In this document: positions 1 to 10,922 of the stretch, one piece after another
Layout: every line of letters starts with the position of its first letter
How positions within the stretch are numbered: position 1 is the stretch's first letter
Source: Pseudomonas sp. Seg1
Lineage (GTDB): Bacteria; Pseudomonadota; Gammaproteobacteria; Pseudomonadales; Pseudomonadaceae
Assembly: GCF_018326005.1 (NCBI RefSeq)
Contig: NZ_AP021903.1
Location: forward strand, 6,383,501 to 6,447,500
Reading direction: 5' to 3'
DNA length: 64,000 nucleotides
The notes under the pieces: model-generated
Told to the model about the DNA's origin: nothing
The model's input: only the letters and a program-made list of their open reading frames with translations
The model's database searches: none
Program-made: the position numbers and the translations under genes

Positions 1-1
1 A

Positions 2-436
2 ATCCTCGACCCACGCATCGGCACCGAATTCCCGCTGCCGCAATACGCCACCCCGGGCTCCGCCGGCCTCGACCTGCGCGCCATGCTGGAACAGGACATC
101 GTGATCAAGCCGGGTGAAACCGTGCTGATCCCTACCGGTCTGTCGGTGTACATCGGCGATCCGAACCTCGCCGCGCTGATCCTGCCGCGCTCGGGCATGG
201 GCCACAAACACGGCATCGTGCTGGGCAACCTCGTCGGTCTGATCGACTCCGACTATCAGGGTCCGCTGATGGTGTCCTGCTGGAACCGTGGCCAGACCGA
301 CTTCACCATGACCGTCGGCGAACGTCTGGCGCAATTGGTGCTGGTACCGGTGGTGCAGGCGCACTTCGAAATGGTTGAAGAGTTCGTCGAAACTGAACGC
401 GGCACTGGCGGTTTCGGCCATACCGGCACGAAATAA
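2..436 (+). CDS. dut: dUTPase, 5'-truncated by window edge
   Basis: Deoxyuridine 5'-triphosphate nucleotidohydrolase. It hydrolyses dUTP to dUMP and pyrophosphate in the cytoplasm, supplying dUMP for thymidylate and keeping uracil out of DNA. The reading frame is open from base 2; 144 residues are visible and the family is about 150, so only a few N-terminal residues are missing. All five trimeric dUTPase motifs are present: AGLDLRA, PRSGMG, the [10 protein letters not shown] loop with the catalytic Asp, GERLAQLVL, and the C-terminal glycine-rich [10 protein letters not shown] that closes over the substrate. It lies upstream of algC, as in other pseudomonads. Confidence 0.95.
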   Translation: MLDPRIGTEFPLPQYATPGSAGLDLRAMLEQDIVIKPGETVLIPTGLSVYIGDPNLAALILPRSGMGHKHGIVLGNLVGLIDSDYQGPLMVSCWNRGQTDFTMTVGERLAQLVLVPVVQAHFEMVEEFVETERGTGGFGHTGTK

Positions 437-451
437 CAGATAACCCGTTAC

Positions 452-546
452 TGTGGCGAGGGAGCTTGCTCCCGCTTGGGTGCGCAGCGCCCACAAGATC
501 TTTGGGGCCGCTACGCAACCCAGCGGGAGCAAGCTCCCTCGCCACA
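452..546. repeat. REP/REPIN-type inverted repeat (class A, copy 1)
   Basis: Two perfectly inverted 25-base arms (452-476 and 522-546), beginning TGTGGCGAGGGAGC and ending GCTCCCTCGCCACA, enclose a middle with further partial symmetry. The same arms recur at 4542-4635 and 57376-57507. They fit the REP doublets scattered between genes in P. fluorescens. The 310-base dut-algC gap holds this element; between 547 and 746 I see no gene, only the presumed algC promoter and leader. Confidence 0.85.
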
Positions 547-746
547 AAAAATGCGCTACATCGGCAGCAGGTTTTAGCACCGCAAATCAAGGTTTTGCCG
601 GGCGAAAGCCACGCCAGACAAGGCGTCATGGCCCTTTCACACCACGAACTCTCTGTGGAAAACGCCGTCATACCCTTCAGTTTGAGCCTGCCGTCGAACG
701 ATTCGTCGGTCTGTCCCGCCACTTTCGAGATGGAGCATTTCCGTAG

Positions 747-2144
747 ATGAGCACCCCAGCCAAGATCGCCCCGAAGCTGCCCGACAGCATTTTCCGAGCC
801 TATGACATTCGCGGCACTGTGCCGGAATTTCTCAATGCCGAAACCGCTTACTGGATCGGCCGCGCTATCGGCTCGCAGAGCCTGGCCCAAGGCGAGCCTA
901 ACGTTTCCGTCGGTCGCGACGGCCGTTTGTCCGGCCCGGAGCTGGTCGCAGAACTGATCCGCGGTATTGCCGAGAGCGGCTGCCACGTCAGCGACGTCGG
1001 CCTGGTACCGACCCCTGCGCTGTACTACGCCGCCAACGTACTGGCCGGCAAATCCGGGGTGATGCTCACCGGCAGCCACAACCCGTCGAACTACAACGGC
1101 TTCAAGATCGTCATCGCCGGCGACACCCTCGCCAACGAACAGATTCAGGCCCTGCACGAGCGCCTCAAGACCAACAACCTGAGCAGCGGCACGGGCAGCG
1201 TCACGCAGGTCGAGATTCTCGACCGCTACAACACCGAAATCGTCCAGGACATCAAACTGGCCCGGCGCATGAAGGTCGTGGTCGACTGCGGCAACGGCGC
1301 GGCCGGGGTTATCGCCCCGCAGCTGATCGAAGCGTTGAACTGCGAAGTCATCCCGCTGTTCTGCGAAGTCGACGGCAACTTCCCGAACCATCACCCGGAC
1401 CCGGGCAAGCCTGAGAACCTCGTTGACCTCATCGCCAAGGTCAAGGAAACCAACGCCGACATCGGCCTGGCCTTCGACGGCGACGGCGACCGCGTCGGCG
1501 TGGTGACCAACACCGGTAGCATCGTCTACCCGGATCGCCTGCTGATGCTGTTCGCCCGTGACGTGGTCGCGCGCAACCCGGACGCCGAGATCATTTTCGA
1601 CGTCAAATGCACCCGTCGCCTGGTGCCGCTGATCAAGGAATACGGTGGTCGTCCGCTAATGTGGAAGACCGGTCATTCGTTGATCAAAAAGAAGATGAAA
1701 CAATCCGGTGCCCTATTGGCCGGTGAAATGAGCGGGCACATCTTCTTCAAGGAGCGCTGGTTCGGTTTCGACGACGGCATCTACAGCGCCGCACGGCTGC
1801 TGGAGATCCTCAGCAAGGAAAAATCCACGGCGGAGGAGCTGTTTGCGACCTTCCCGAATGATATTTCTACGCCTGAAATCAATATCCATGTGACCGAAGA
1901 GAGCAAATTCAGCATCATTGATGCACTGCACGACGCACAGTGGGGCGCAGGCGCTGACCTGACCACCATTGACGGCGTGCGAGTCGACTACGCCAAAGGC
2001 TGGGGCCTGGTGCGCGCATCCAACACCACACCGGTGCTGGTGCTGCGCTTCGAGGCCGATGACGAGGCTGAATTGCAGCGCATCAAGGATGTGTTTCACG
2101 CCCAACTGAAACGCGTTGCACCTGATCTCCAACTACCGTTCTGA
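747..2144 (+). CDS. algC: Phosphomannomutase/phosphoglucomutase AlgC
   Basis: Interconverts the 6- and 1-phosphates of mannose and glucose through a phosphoserine enzyme, feeding alginate, LPS and rhamnolipid precursor synthesis. The 465 residues match the usual length. The phospho-acceptor loop TGSHNPSNYNGFK puts the catalytic serine at about residue 110. The magnesium loop DGDGDR is at about 244-249, the sugar-binding GEMSGH at about 326-331, and the phosphate-binding RASNTTPVLVLRFE near the C-terminus. argB follows after 17 bases, so the two are probably co-transcribed. The start follows a GGAG about 13 bases upstream, a slightly long spacing. Confidence 0.96.
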   Translation: MSTPAKIAPKLPDSIFRAYDIRGTVPEFLNAETAYWIGRAIGSQSLAQGEPNVSVGRDGRLSGPELVAELIRGIAESGCHVSDVGLVPTPALYYAANVLAGKSGVMLTGSHNPSNYNGFKIVIAGDTLANEQIQALHERLKTNNLSSGTGSVTQVEILDRYNTEIVQDIKLARRMKVVVDCGNGAAGVIAPQLIEALNCEVIPLFCEVDGNFPNHHPDPGKPENLVDLIAKVKETNADIGLAFDGDGDRVGVVTNTGSIVYPDRLLMLFARDVVARNPDAEIIFDVKCTRRLVPLIKEYGGRPLMWKTGHSLIKKKMKQSGALLAGEMSGHIFFKERWFGFDDGIYSAARLLEILSKEKSTAEELFATFPNDISTPEINIHVTEESKFSIIDALHDAQWGAGADLTTIDGVRVDYAKGWGLVRASNTTPVLVLRFEADDEAELQRIKDVFHAQLKRVAPDLQLPF

Positions 2145-2161
2145 TTCACCCGGAGCCCTGA

Positions 2162-3067
<906 letters not shown>

Positions 3068-3079
3068 TTGCTGAAACAC

Positions 3080-3158
3080 AAAAGATCGCGGTCTGCGGCA
3101 GCTCCTGCAACACAGTACGAAAGTGCTGTAGGAACTGACGAAGTCCGCGATCTTTTTT
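3080..3158 (+). terminator. Long hairpin behind argB, REP-like (class C)
   Basis: AAAAGATCGCGG (3080-3091) pairs with CCGCGATCTTTTTT (3145-3158), and the inner sequence also pairs partly (GTCTGCGGCAG, CTGCAACAC, GTGCTGTAGGA). The right arm ends in six T, so it can act as the argB terminator. The inner TGTAGGAACTGACGAAG resembles the sequence next to the octamer array at 24793, which suggests that both derive from one repeat family. Confidence 0.7.
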
Positions 3159-3258
3159 ATGCGCGCAGGAAGTTTCTGACTTCACTAAGCGAAACGTCCG
3201 ACAGCCCATCAGAACAAATCTCCCTAGGATCTTCCCTTCACCTACCGGAGATCTACCC

Positions 3259-3519
3259 ATGCAAAAAGACTACGTTCCCTATGGCAGTGATGTTGCCCCA
3301 GGCACCTACGAGTGCGTGGATTGCGGCCACCAGTATTCCAATCAAGCCAAAACCTCGATGCCGCCCTGCCCGCAATTTCGCAAGACCGCGCACGTTCTGA
3401 ACGGCTGGAAGATCCTGACCGGACAAGGTGACGCGCCTAATGATCCCTATCCACAGAAAACCGATAAGCCTTCCGGCATCAAGAGCGCCGAGGTCATTAG
3501 GCCCTCGCACAAAAAATAA
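3259..3519 (+). CDS. Small zinc-ribbon protein
   Basis: An 86-residue cytoplasmic protein of unknown role. It contains CVDCGHQ near residue 19 and PPCPQF near residue 36, a CxxC plus a degenerate second knuckle in which the last cysteine is replaced (CPQF). This resembles the short zinc-ribbon/rubredoxin-like proteins common in Pseudomonas. An AGATCTACCC leader precedes the ATG. It sits just after the argB terminator and 18 bases ahead of the next gene, so it may be co-transcribed with 3538 and 4097. Function not known. Confidence 0.7.
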   Translation: MQKDYVPYGSDVAPGTYECVDCGHQYSNQAKTSMPPCPQFRKTAHVLNGWKILTGQGDAPNDPYPQKTDKPSGIKSAEVIRPSHKK

Positions 3520-3537
3520 TCCCGGAGCGCCTGAGCC

Positions 3538-4110
3538 ATGCAGATCTCGTTCACGATCGACGCCGACGCTTTCGAGCAAGAACAAAAGGAACCGGTCAAG
3601 AAGACCTTGCGGATTGGCGATGCGGAAATCACCCACGCCCTGCAGCGTATCGCCAAGGCCAGCCTGACCGAATACCTGAAAATGCTGGTCGAGGGCGGCA
3701 TGCCCAGCCGGGCCGACGAGGCCAAACAGGACCGCCTGCTCTATCTGATTCAAAGTTACTTTGGGCAGACATTGCCGACAGAGTCGCAGATCTCGACAAT
3801 CTTCCAACTGACCCAGAGCCAAAGCAAAACCTTGCTGAAGAACACCGTGTCGCGCTTCCGCAATCAACTCGACGACATCCTGCAGCACAGCATGCGCGCG
3901 GTCGTCGAGTCTGCGGAACATGCGAAAGATGTCTATCTGGTGGTCATCAGTTCAGACGTGATTCGCGATGAACTGAACATGCTGATTACACAAAACGAGC
4001 CGACCTTCAAACCCATCACCAAGCGCAAAGGCAGCGCCGGGCAATTCGAGATCAGTGAGGATTCCCACGATTTACTGTGTGCCACGCTGGGGCTCAATGC
4101 CGTTCGGTGA
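3538..4110 (+). CDS. Hypothetical protein, 190 aa
   Basis: I do not recognise this protein. It has no signal peptide or membrane segment and is rich in helix-forming residues. Residues about 65-105 (TLPTESQISTIFQLTQSQSK onward) look like a small helical DNA-binding or coiled unit. A GAGCGCCTGAGCC leader precedes the ATG. The gene overlaps the following membrane-protein gene by 14 bases, so the two are probably made together. A soluble protein coupled to a small membrane protein could be a two-component toxin or defence pair, but nothing in the sequence proves this. Confidence 0.7.
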   Translation: MQISFTIDADAFEQEQKEPVKKTLRIGDAEITHALQRIAKASLTEYLKMLVEGGMPSRADEAKQDRLLYLIQSYFGQTLPTESQISTIFQLTQSQSKTLLKNTVSRFRNQLDDILQHSMRAVVESAEHAKDVYLVVISSDVIRDELNMLITQNEPTFKPITKRKGSAGQFEISEDSHDLLCATLGLNAVR

Positions 4111-4480
4111 CATCGTCGCGGTCAGTGGCTTGCTGCTGACCCTGACCACTTTCCTGTTCAATCTGGCTTGGCCCAGGCTCAATGAAGCCTTGGCACTGGA
4201 TGAATACCAACAAGGCCTTCAGGTGAGAAAACGCAGCAGAGAAAAGATCATGGGGACTTTTTTGAACTGTGGGTTGCCGCTGACATGCGCCTTTGCAGCG
4301 CTGTTTTACGTCAACCTCCCCGCCGCCGTGTGCATTATTCGCAGCAGCACGCTGGATCTGTGGGACTTTGATGTTGATCGTACGCTGTACGTGATGGTGG
4401 TACTGGCGTTGCTGGCGTTTGCACTGATCAACGCGAGATTGACCCTGAAACTGCTGAAAAAATGGAGCAACCTGCGCTAG
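4097..4480 (+). CDS. Small inner-membrane protein coupled to 3538 gene
   Basis: I place the start at the ATG at 4097 (MPFGDIVAVSG), inside the end of the upstream gene. An in-frame ATG at 4055 would add 14 poorly fitting residues. The product is 127 residues with three predicted membrane helices: about 3-20 (IVAVSGLLLTLTTFLFNLAW), about 57-77 (NCGLPLTCAFAALFYVNLPA) and about 97-117 (LYVMVVLALLAFALINARLT). A charged cytoplasmic loop (QVRKRSREK) lies between the first two. No known family was recognised. The overlap implies translational coupling with the 190-residue protein. Confidence 0.65.
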   Translation: MPFGDIVAVSGLLLTLTTFLFNLAWPRLNEALALDEYQQGLQVRKRSREKIMGTFLNCGLPLTCAFAALFYVNLPAAVCIIRSSTLDLWDFDVDRTLYVMVVLALLAFALINARLTLKLLKKWSNLR

Positions 4481-4487
4481 CGCAGAC

Positions 4488-4525
4488 AAAAAGACCCCGT
4501 TCATCCTGAATGAACGGGGTCTTTC
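4488..4525 (+). terminator. Rho-independent terminator
   Basis: AAAAAGACCCCGTTCAT, loop CCTG, then ATGAACGGGGTCTTT: a near-perfect GC-rich stem flanked by A-rich and T-rich tracts. It lies just behind the stop at 4480 and ends the 3259-4480 transcription unit. It may also serve the opposing pyrE transcript. Confidence 0.85.
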
Positions 4526-4541
4526 ACTATGAAGCACTTTT

Positions 4542-4635
4542 TGTGGCGAGGGAGCTTGCTCCCGCTGGGCGGCGCTGCGGCCCCAAAATCTTGTGAGCGC
4601 TACGCACTCAAGCGGGAGCAAGCTCCCTCGCCACA
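4542..4635. repeat. REP/REPIN-type inverted repeat (class A, copy 2)
   Basis: Arms beginning TGTGGCGAGGGAGC and ending GCTCCCTCGCCACA, the same as at 452-546. The central part differs in sequence but keeps the GGGGCC/CCCCAAA-type core. It lies between the convergent 4097 gene and pyrE. Confidence 0.85.
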
Positions 4636-4652
4636 GAGCTCACTCCAGGCAA

Positions 4653-5297
4653 TTACACGCCGAACTGGGCGCGGTACGCTTCCACGGCAGGCAAATGCTG
4701 CTTGAGCTGTGGGTCATCAGCGAGGAATTCCAGAACCTGATTCAGCGAAACAATGCTGATCACTGGAATACCGAAATCGCGCTCGACTTCCTGGATCGCC
4801 GACAATTCACCGTTGCCACGTTCCTGACGGTTCAGGGCGATCAGCACGCCTGCGGCCTTGGCGCCATCCTGGGAAGCGATGATCTGCATCACTTCGCGGA
4901 TCGCGGTGCCGGCGGTGATCACGTCATCGATGATCAGCACTTCGCCGGTCAACGGTGCACCGACCAGGCTGCCGCCTTCGCCATGGGCCTTGGCTTCCTT
5001 GCGGTTGAAGCACCAAGGCAGGTCACGGTTGTGGTGTTCAGCCAACGCGACGGCGGTGGTTGCCGCCAACGGGATGCCTTTGTAGGCCGGGCCGAACAGC
5101 ACGTCGAAGGGAATGCCGCTCTCGGCAATGGCTGCGGCGTAGAAACGCCCCAGCTGCGCGAGGGCCGAGCCCGAGTTGAACAGGCCGGCATTGAAGAAGT
5201 AGGGACTGGTGCGCCCGGACTTCAGGGTGAACTCACCGAAGCGCAAAACGCCGCGATCGATGGCAAAACGAATGAAATCGCGCTGATACGCTTGCAT
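4653..5297 (-). CDS. pyrE: Orotate phosphoribosyltransferase
   Basis: Joins orotate to PRPP to form orotidine 5'-phosphate in de novo pyrimidine synthesis. The 214 residues starting [12 protein letters not shown] match the family. The 13-residue PRPP-binding signature [13 protein letters not shown] is present, as are the substrate segments [15 protein letters not shown] and [11 protein letters not shown] chose the ATG at 5297 because the upstream in-frame codons add only an untypical MVFGVFF. The gene is divergent from crc, as in other pseudomonads, with an 82-base shared promoter region. Confidence 0.96.
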   Translation of the reverse strand: MQAYQRDFIRFAIDRGVLRFGEFTLKSGRTSPYFFNAGLFNSGSALAQLGRFYAAAIAESGIPFDVLFGPAYKGIPLAATTAVALAEHHNRDLPWCFNRKEAKAHGEGGSLVGAPLTGEVLIIDDVITAGTAIREVMQIIASQDGAKAAGVLIALNRQERGNGELSAIQEVERDFGIPVISIVSLNQVLEFLADDPQLKQHLPAVEAYRAQFGV

Positions 5298-5343
5298 GAA
5301 AAAAACCCCAAATACCACGGATTTAGCTAATTAGCTTGACGCC

Positions 5344-5356
5344 GTGTATCATACAC
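5344..5356. promoter_or_regulatory. Perfect palindrome in the pyrE-crc divergent promoter
   Basis: GTGTATCATACAC is a perfect 13-base palindrome centred between the two divergent genes, 24 bases before the crc start and 47 before the pyrE start. It contains TATCAT/TATGAT, which could be a -10 box on either strand. Either a bidirectional promoter core or an operator is possible; no regulator can be named. Confidence 0.35.
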
Positions 5357-5379
5357 GCACGCGATTTTTGGGGCCATTT

Positions 5380-6159
5380 ATGCGGATCATCAGTGTGAAC
5401 GTCAATGGTATTCAGGCGGCAGTCGAGCGTGGTTTGCTCAGTTGGCTGCAAGCACAGAATGCCGACGTCATCTGCCTGCAGGACACCCGTGCCTCCGCCT
5501 TTGAACTGGATGACCCAGCCTTCCAACTGGATGGCTACTTCCTTTATGCCTGCGATGCTGAAGTCCCTGCCCAAGGTGGCGTGGCTTTGTATTCGCGGTT
5601 GCAACCGAAGGCTGTCATCAGCGGTCTCGGTTTCGAGACGGCCGACCGCTACGGGCGCTACCTGCAAGCAGATTTCGACAAAGTCAGTATTGCCACCTTG
5701 CTGCTTCCTTCCGGGATGAACGGCGATGAGGACTTGAACCAGAAGTTCAAGCTCATGGACGACTTCGGCAAGTATCTGGACAAACAGCGGCGTAAACGTC
5801 GCGAGTACATTTATTGTGGCTCGCTGTACGTGGCGCAGCAGAAGCTCGACATCAAGAACTGGCGCGACAGCCAGCAATCCCCGGGCTTCCTGGCGCCAGA
5901 ACGCGCCTGGATGGACGAGATTGTCGGCAACATGGGCTATGTCGACGCCCTGCGCGAAGTCAGCCGTGAAGGCGACCAGTACAGCTGGTGGCCGGACAAC
6001 GAACAGGCCGAGATGCTCAATCTCGGCTGGCGCTTCGACTACCAGATCCTGACCCCGGGTCTGCGCCGCTTTGTACGCAGCGCACGCCTGCCACGTCAGC
6101 CACGGTTCTCGCAGCACGCGCCGCTGATCGTCGACTACGACTGGACGCTGACCATCTAA
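5380..6159 (+). CDS. crc: Catabolite repression control protein Crc
   Basis: Crc acts with Hfq to block translation of mRNAs for less preferred carbon sources. The ATG at 5380 (MRIISVNVNGIQAAVERG) gives 259 residues, the standard Pseudomonas length. The fold is that of the exonuclease III/endonuclease-exonuclease-phosphatase family (IISVNVNGI, DVICLQDTRA, LGWRFDYQIL, FSQHAPLIVDYDW), although in Crc this fold has no nuclease activity. It is transcribed away from pyrE and ends at a strong bidirectional terminator shared with gltS. Confidence 0.96.
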   Translation: MRIISVNVNGIQAAVERGLLSWLQAQNADVICLQDTRASAFELDDPAFQLDGYFLYACDAEVPAQGGVALYSRLQPKAVISGLGFETADRYGRYLQADFDKVSIATLLLPSGMNGDEDLNQKFKLMDDFGKYLDKQRRKRREYIYCGSLYVAQQKLDIKNWRDSQQSPGFLAPERAWMDEIVGNMGYVDALREVSREGDQYSWWPDNEQAEMLNLGWRFDYQILTPGLRRFVRSARLPRQPRFSQHAPLIVDYDWTLTI

Positions 6160-6177
6160 GCGTCGATTCGCAGACAT

Positions 6178-6215
6178 GAAAAATGCCCGTATCAAACGAT
6201 ACGGGCATTTTTTTA
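6178..6215. terminator. Bidirectional terminator between crc and gltS
   Basis: AAAAATGCCCGTATC, loop AAAC, GATACGGGCATTTTTTT: a perfect stem with A and T tracts on both sides. It can stop crc on the plus strand and gltS on the minus strand. Confidence 0.9.
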
Positions 6216-6260
6216 TGCGCCAACCCACGCTAAAGCCGATCGCCGGACATGAACCGGGGA

Positions 6261-7469
6261 TCAGACGGCAACGAAAAACGGCAGTACCAGGTACAGCTTG
6301 ATAACGATCACGTTAATGATGTCGATAAAGAACGCCCCCACCATCGGCACCACCAGAAACGCGATCTGCGAAGGCCCGTAGCGCTGAGTCACCGCCTGCA
6401 TGTTGGCGATGGCCGTTGGCGTCGCACCTAGCCCGAAACCGCAGTGACCTGCTGCCAGTACCGCCGCATCGTAGTTACTACCCATCATTCTGAATGTCAC
6501 GAAGATCGCGAACAGCGCCATGACCAAGGCCTGTACCGCCAGGATGATGAAAATCGGCAACGCCAGAGCGGCCAGATCCCACAATTTGAGCGACATCAAG
6601 GCAATTGCCAGGAACAGCGACAGGCTGACATTTCCCAGCACAGAGACTTCTCGCTCGAAGACCTGATACAAGCCCAACGCTGACAAGCCGTTACGCAGCA
6701 CGACCCCGACGAACAGCACGCAGACAAACGTCGGCAACTCAAAAGCCGTTCCTTGCAACAGGCCATTCAAGAGATTGCCGCCCAGCAGGCTGACTGCGAT
6801 CAAAGCCAGCGTCTCGATAAACGAAAACGGTGTAATCGAGCGCTCTTTGTTCGGCTGCTCAAATCCCTTTGGCAAACGTGGCGTTTCCTGTGGATTGCAG
6901 CCCGGCACTTGAACACGCTTGATCAGCAGACGAGCCACCGGACCACCAATCAAGCCACCCAGCACCAGGCCAAACGTCGCAGAGGCAATCGCCAGTTCGG
7001 AAGCCGATGCCAAGCCATATTTCTCGCTGAACACCGTTCCCCACGCAGCGCCTGTGCCGTGGCCACCCGCCAAGGTAATCGAGCCCGTCAGCAGGCCCAT
7101 CAACGGATCCAGCCCGAGCATCGTCGCAAGGCCGATGCCCATGGCGTTCTGAACGACCAGAAGGCCGGTTACCGCCAGCAGAAATATGCCTACGACACGT
7201 CCACCCTTCTTCAGGCTGGCGAAGTCCGCACTCAATCCGATGGTGGCAAAAAATGCCAACATCAAAGGTGTTTGCAGAGAAGTATCGAATCGAATTTCAA
7301 TATCGAAAGTGCGCAATAGCAATAAAACCAGAGCAACCACTAAACCGCCCGCGACGGGCTCCGGGATATTGTAATTACGCAAACATCCGACACGTGCAAC
7401 AAGTCCGCGCCCCAGCAGAAGTACCAAGGAGGCGGCAACAAGCGTTCCATAAAAATCGAGCTGAATCAT
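6261..7469 (-). CDS. gltS: Sodium/glutamate symporter
   Basis: Sodium-driven inner-membrane uptake of glutamate. It has 402 residues with about ten hydrophobic segments. Two related halves are visible, each with a glycine-rich re-entrant stretch (GLLTGSITLAGGHGTGAAWG, about residues 145-164; GSNYDAAVLAAGHCGFGLGA in the C-terminal half), typical of GltS. The N-terminus MIQLDFYGTLVAASLVLLLGRG matches the family start. It stands alone, converging on crc, with a long AT-rich upstream region that presumably carries its promoter. Confidence 0.93.
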   Translation of the reverse strand: MIQLDFYGTLVAASLVLLLGRGLVARVGCLRNYNIPEPVAGGLVVALVLLLLRTFDIEIRFDTSLQTPLMLAFFATIGLSADFASLKKGGRVVGIFLLAVTGLLVVQNAMGIGLATMLGLDPLMGLLTGSITLAGGHGTGAAWGTVFSEKYGLASASELAIASATFGLVLGGLIGGPVARLLIKRVQVPGCNPQETPRLPKGFEQPNKERSITPFSFIETLALIAVSLLGGNLLNGLLQGTAFELPTFVCVLFVGVVLRNGLSALGLYQVFEREVSVLGNVSLSLFLAIALMSLKLWDLAALALPIFIILAVQALVMALFAIFVTFRMMGSNYDAAVLAAGHCGFGLGATPTAIANMQAVTQRYGPSQIAFLVVPMVGAFFIDIINVIVIKLYLVLPFFVAV

Positions 7470-7870
7470 TGGGATTATTCTTGGCTATATATTCAGAGGC
7501 GCACTTTTTACCTGGGCACGCCCCATGAATCGGCTGATCGTCTCAACACTGATTGCTGTGAAATTCAAGAACCTTCGATGGTCTGAATATATCGAAATAT
7601 TTCAACAGGAATATAACGTGCGACGACTTTAACAATCACGAACTCTAATTGCCAAGATCGTGCACAGCACTAAGGCTGTGCAGTTGTGACTAAAAGTGTA
7701 AAAACGAAAATGATGTTACAAGCTATTTATCCGCTTATCGCAAGCAGACTAATCCTACGCGTCAGGAAAACTATTTCAGTTGCAAAAATATAAATGCCCT
7801 GACAAGTCAGGGCATTTATTTTAAAGCACTACGAACTTCAACAATTCCCAGGGGAAATCTGCACTGATCT
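7470..7870. other. Gene-free AT-rich gap between gltS and the DUF4870 gene
   Basis: A 401-base stretch without a credible ORF. It should hold the gltS promoter on the minus strand. I see one clear element, the hairpin at 7788-7822, and no REP sequence. Confidence 0.6.
7788..7822. terminator. Hairpin terminator for the DUF4870 gene
   Basis: ATAAATGCCCTGAC, loop AAG, TCAGGGCATTTATTTT: a strong symmetric stem with T runs on both strands. It lies about 50 bases past the minus-strand stop at 7871. Confidence 0.85.
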
Positions 7871-8239
7871 TTATTTGATCAAGCGCCAAGTGAACGGATA
7901 ACGATAAGGAAAACCTTCGTTGGCCTTCACTCCGGCGATGATCGTCAACACCAGCGCACCGATGGCCAGCAGACCGAGCAGGAAGAAACCGATGATCAAC
8001 ACCATCAGCAGCAGAGAGATCGCTGCAGCAATCGCCACGGTGATCTGAAAATTCAGCGCTTCCTTGCCCTGGGCATCAATGAACGGATCCGACTCGCGCT
8101 TCATCTGCCACAGGATCAACGGCCCGATCAGATTACCGAACGGAATCCAGATCCCCAGCAAGGCGGACAGGTGACAAAACATCGCCCATTGGCGAACCTC
8201 CTGGCTCGGTTTGGGCAGCAACTCTTGCTCGTCACTCAT
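7871..8239 (-). CDS. DUF4870 family membrane protein
   Basis: A 122-residue protein with the DUF4870 pattern: a short soluble N-terminus (MSDEQELLPKPSQEVRQWAM), then CHLSALLGIWIPFGNLIGPL as the first membrane segment. The conserved SDPFIDAQGKEALNFQ loop follows, then two hydrophobic stretches (about residues 66-88 and 90-106). The biochemical function of the family is unknown. It lies 28 bases downstream of rph on the same strand and may be co-transcribed with it. Confidence 0.85.
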   Translation of the reverse strand: MSDEQELLPKPSQEVRQWAMFCHLSALLGIWIPFGNLIGPLILWQMKRESDPFIDAQGKEALNFQITVAIAAAISLLLMVLIIGFFLLGLLAIGALVLTIIAGVKANEGFPYRYPFTWRLIK

Positions 8240-8267
8240 CGCGTCCTCCTTGCGGGTTGGAACCTGC

Positions 8268-8990
8268 TCAGTCGGCCAGTGCGGCCTTCTGCAGTTCGAA
8301 AATTTCGTTCATGCCTTTCTTGGCCAGCTCCAGCATGGCGTTCAAGTCTTCAGGCTGGAACGGCGCGCCTTCGGCGGTGCCCTGCACCTCGATGAAACCG
8401 CCGGTGCTGGTCATGACCACGTTGAGGTCAGTCTCGGCGGCGGAATCTTCAAGATAGTCCAGATCCAGCACAGGCTCCCCCTGATACATGCCGACCGATA
8501 CCGCGCCGATCATTTGCTTGAGCGGGTCGCCGCCTTTCAGGCCGCCGCGCTTCTTGATGACCTTCAACGCATCGACCAGCGCGACCATGGCACCTGTGAT
8601 GGACGCGGTGCGGGTGCCGCCGTCAGCCTGGATCACGTCGCAGTCGACGTACAGCGTCACGTCGCCCAGCTTCGACATGTCCAGCGCAGCGCGCAACGAA
8701 CGGCCGATCAGACGCTGGATTTCCAGGGTGCGGCCGCCTTGCTTGCCACGGCTCGCTTCACGCTGGTTACGCTCGCCAGTGGCGCGAGGCAGCATGCCGT
8801 ACTCGGCAGTCAACCAGCCCTGGCCCTGGCCCTTGAGGAAACGCGGCACGCCGTTTTCGACGCTGACGGTGCAGATGACTTTGGTATCACCGAACTCGAC
8901 CAGTACGGACCCCTCGGCGTGTTTGGTGTAGTTGCGGGTAATGCGGATCGAGCGGAGCTGATCGGCAGCGCGACCACTTGGACGTTTCAT
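8268..8990 (-). CDS. rph: Ribonuclease PH
   Basis: Phosphorolytic 3'-5' exoribonuclease that trims tRNA 3' ends. The ATG at 8990 ([20 protein letters not shown]) gives 240 residues, the normal length; upstream in-frame codons overlap the promoter. Typical motifs are [55 protein letters not shown] and the C-terminal [19 protein letters not shown] segment. It is divergent from yicC, an arrangement shared with other pseudomonads. Confidence 0.96.
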   Translation of the reverse strand: MKRPSGRAADQLRSIRITRNYTKHAEGSVLVEFGDTKVICTVSVENGVPRFLKGQGQGWLTAEYGMLPRATGERNQREASRGKQGGRTLEIQRLIGRSLRAALDMSKLGDVTLYVDCDVIQADGGTRTASITGAMVALVDALKVIKKRGGLKGGDPLKQMIGAVSVGMYQGEPVLDLDYLEDSAAETDLNVVMTSTGGFIEVQGTAEGAPFQPEDLNAMLELAKKGMNEIFELQKAALAD

Positions 8991-9027
8991 AGGGAATACC
9001 TGTACTAGGGACGGAAAACTGCCGAGC

Positions 9028-9033
9028 ATTATA
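9028..9033 (-). promoter_or_regulatory. Probable -10 box of rph
   Basis: On the minus strand the hexamer TATAAT lies 38 bases upstream of the rph ATG. No good -35 hexamer is visible at the ideal distance (TGCCCA at 17 bases is weak), so the assignment rests on the perfect -10. Confidence 0.45.
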
Positions 9034-9138
9034 GAGCGCTGCACCGTCACTGGGCACTTGTTAAAAATCCGCGCCGACGACCGAAGCCCCTGAACCACGC
9101 ATTACCGACGGGCTGCAGCCCTTTGTCACACCGTGTGT

Positions 9139-9168
9139 TTGGGCGCATTCGCCGCACTGCGCTACAAT
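9139..9168 (+). promoter_or_regulatory. Probable promoter of yicC-gmk
   Basis: TTGGGC (9139-9144), an 18-base spacer and TACAAT (9163-9168) form a plausible sigma-70 promoter 92 bases upstream of the yicC ATG, facing away from rph. Confidence 0.4.
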
Positions 9169-9260
9169 CCTGCGCCTTTGCTGCCAGTCGGCTTAAATTC
9201 ATTCATATCGCGCCCGTGGAACTGCAGTTCCGCGCCGATCTGCATTGCGAGGTCACCGCC

Positions 9261-10755
<1,495 letters not shown>

Positions 10756-10820
10756 TCAGCACTTCCCAAAACCGCTGCAAGGGCTTTACATTGGCACTTG
10801 CGGCGCGTTGAAGGGCTTGG

Positions 10821-10861
10821 TTAAAAAATCAGCGCTTCCCTAATCGCTGGTGATTTTTTAA
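10821..10861 (+). terminator. Terminator between gmk and rpoZ
   Basis: TTAAAAAATCAGCG, loop, CGCTGGTGATTTTTTAA form a nearly complete inverted repeat ending in six T, 66 bases behind the gmk stop. A two-base bulge interrupts the stem. Confidence 0.75.
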
Positions 10862-10922
10862 ACTGTTGAGTCCGCTCGCCCAACCGGGCAGCGCGCATAT
10901 TGCATTCGCTCCGAGGAATACC

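Noticed and set aside
303..1394. A 363-codon minus-strand frame
   Set aside because: It spans parts of dut, a REP element and algC in antisense, so it cannot be a single conserved gene.
7470..7870. Possible small RNA gene in the gltS upstream gap
   Set aside because: Only one hairpin is visible, and it is explained as the terminator of the DUF4870 gene; no promoter-terminator pair of its own was found.
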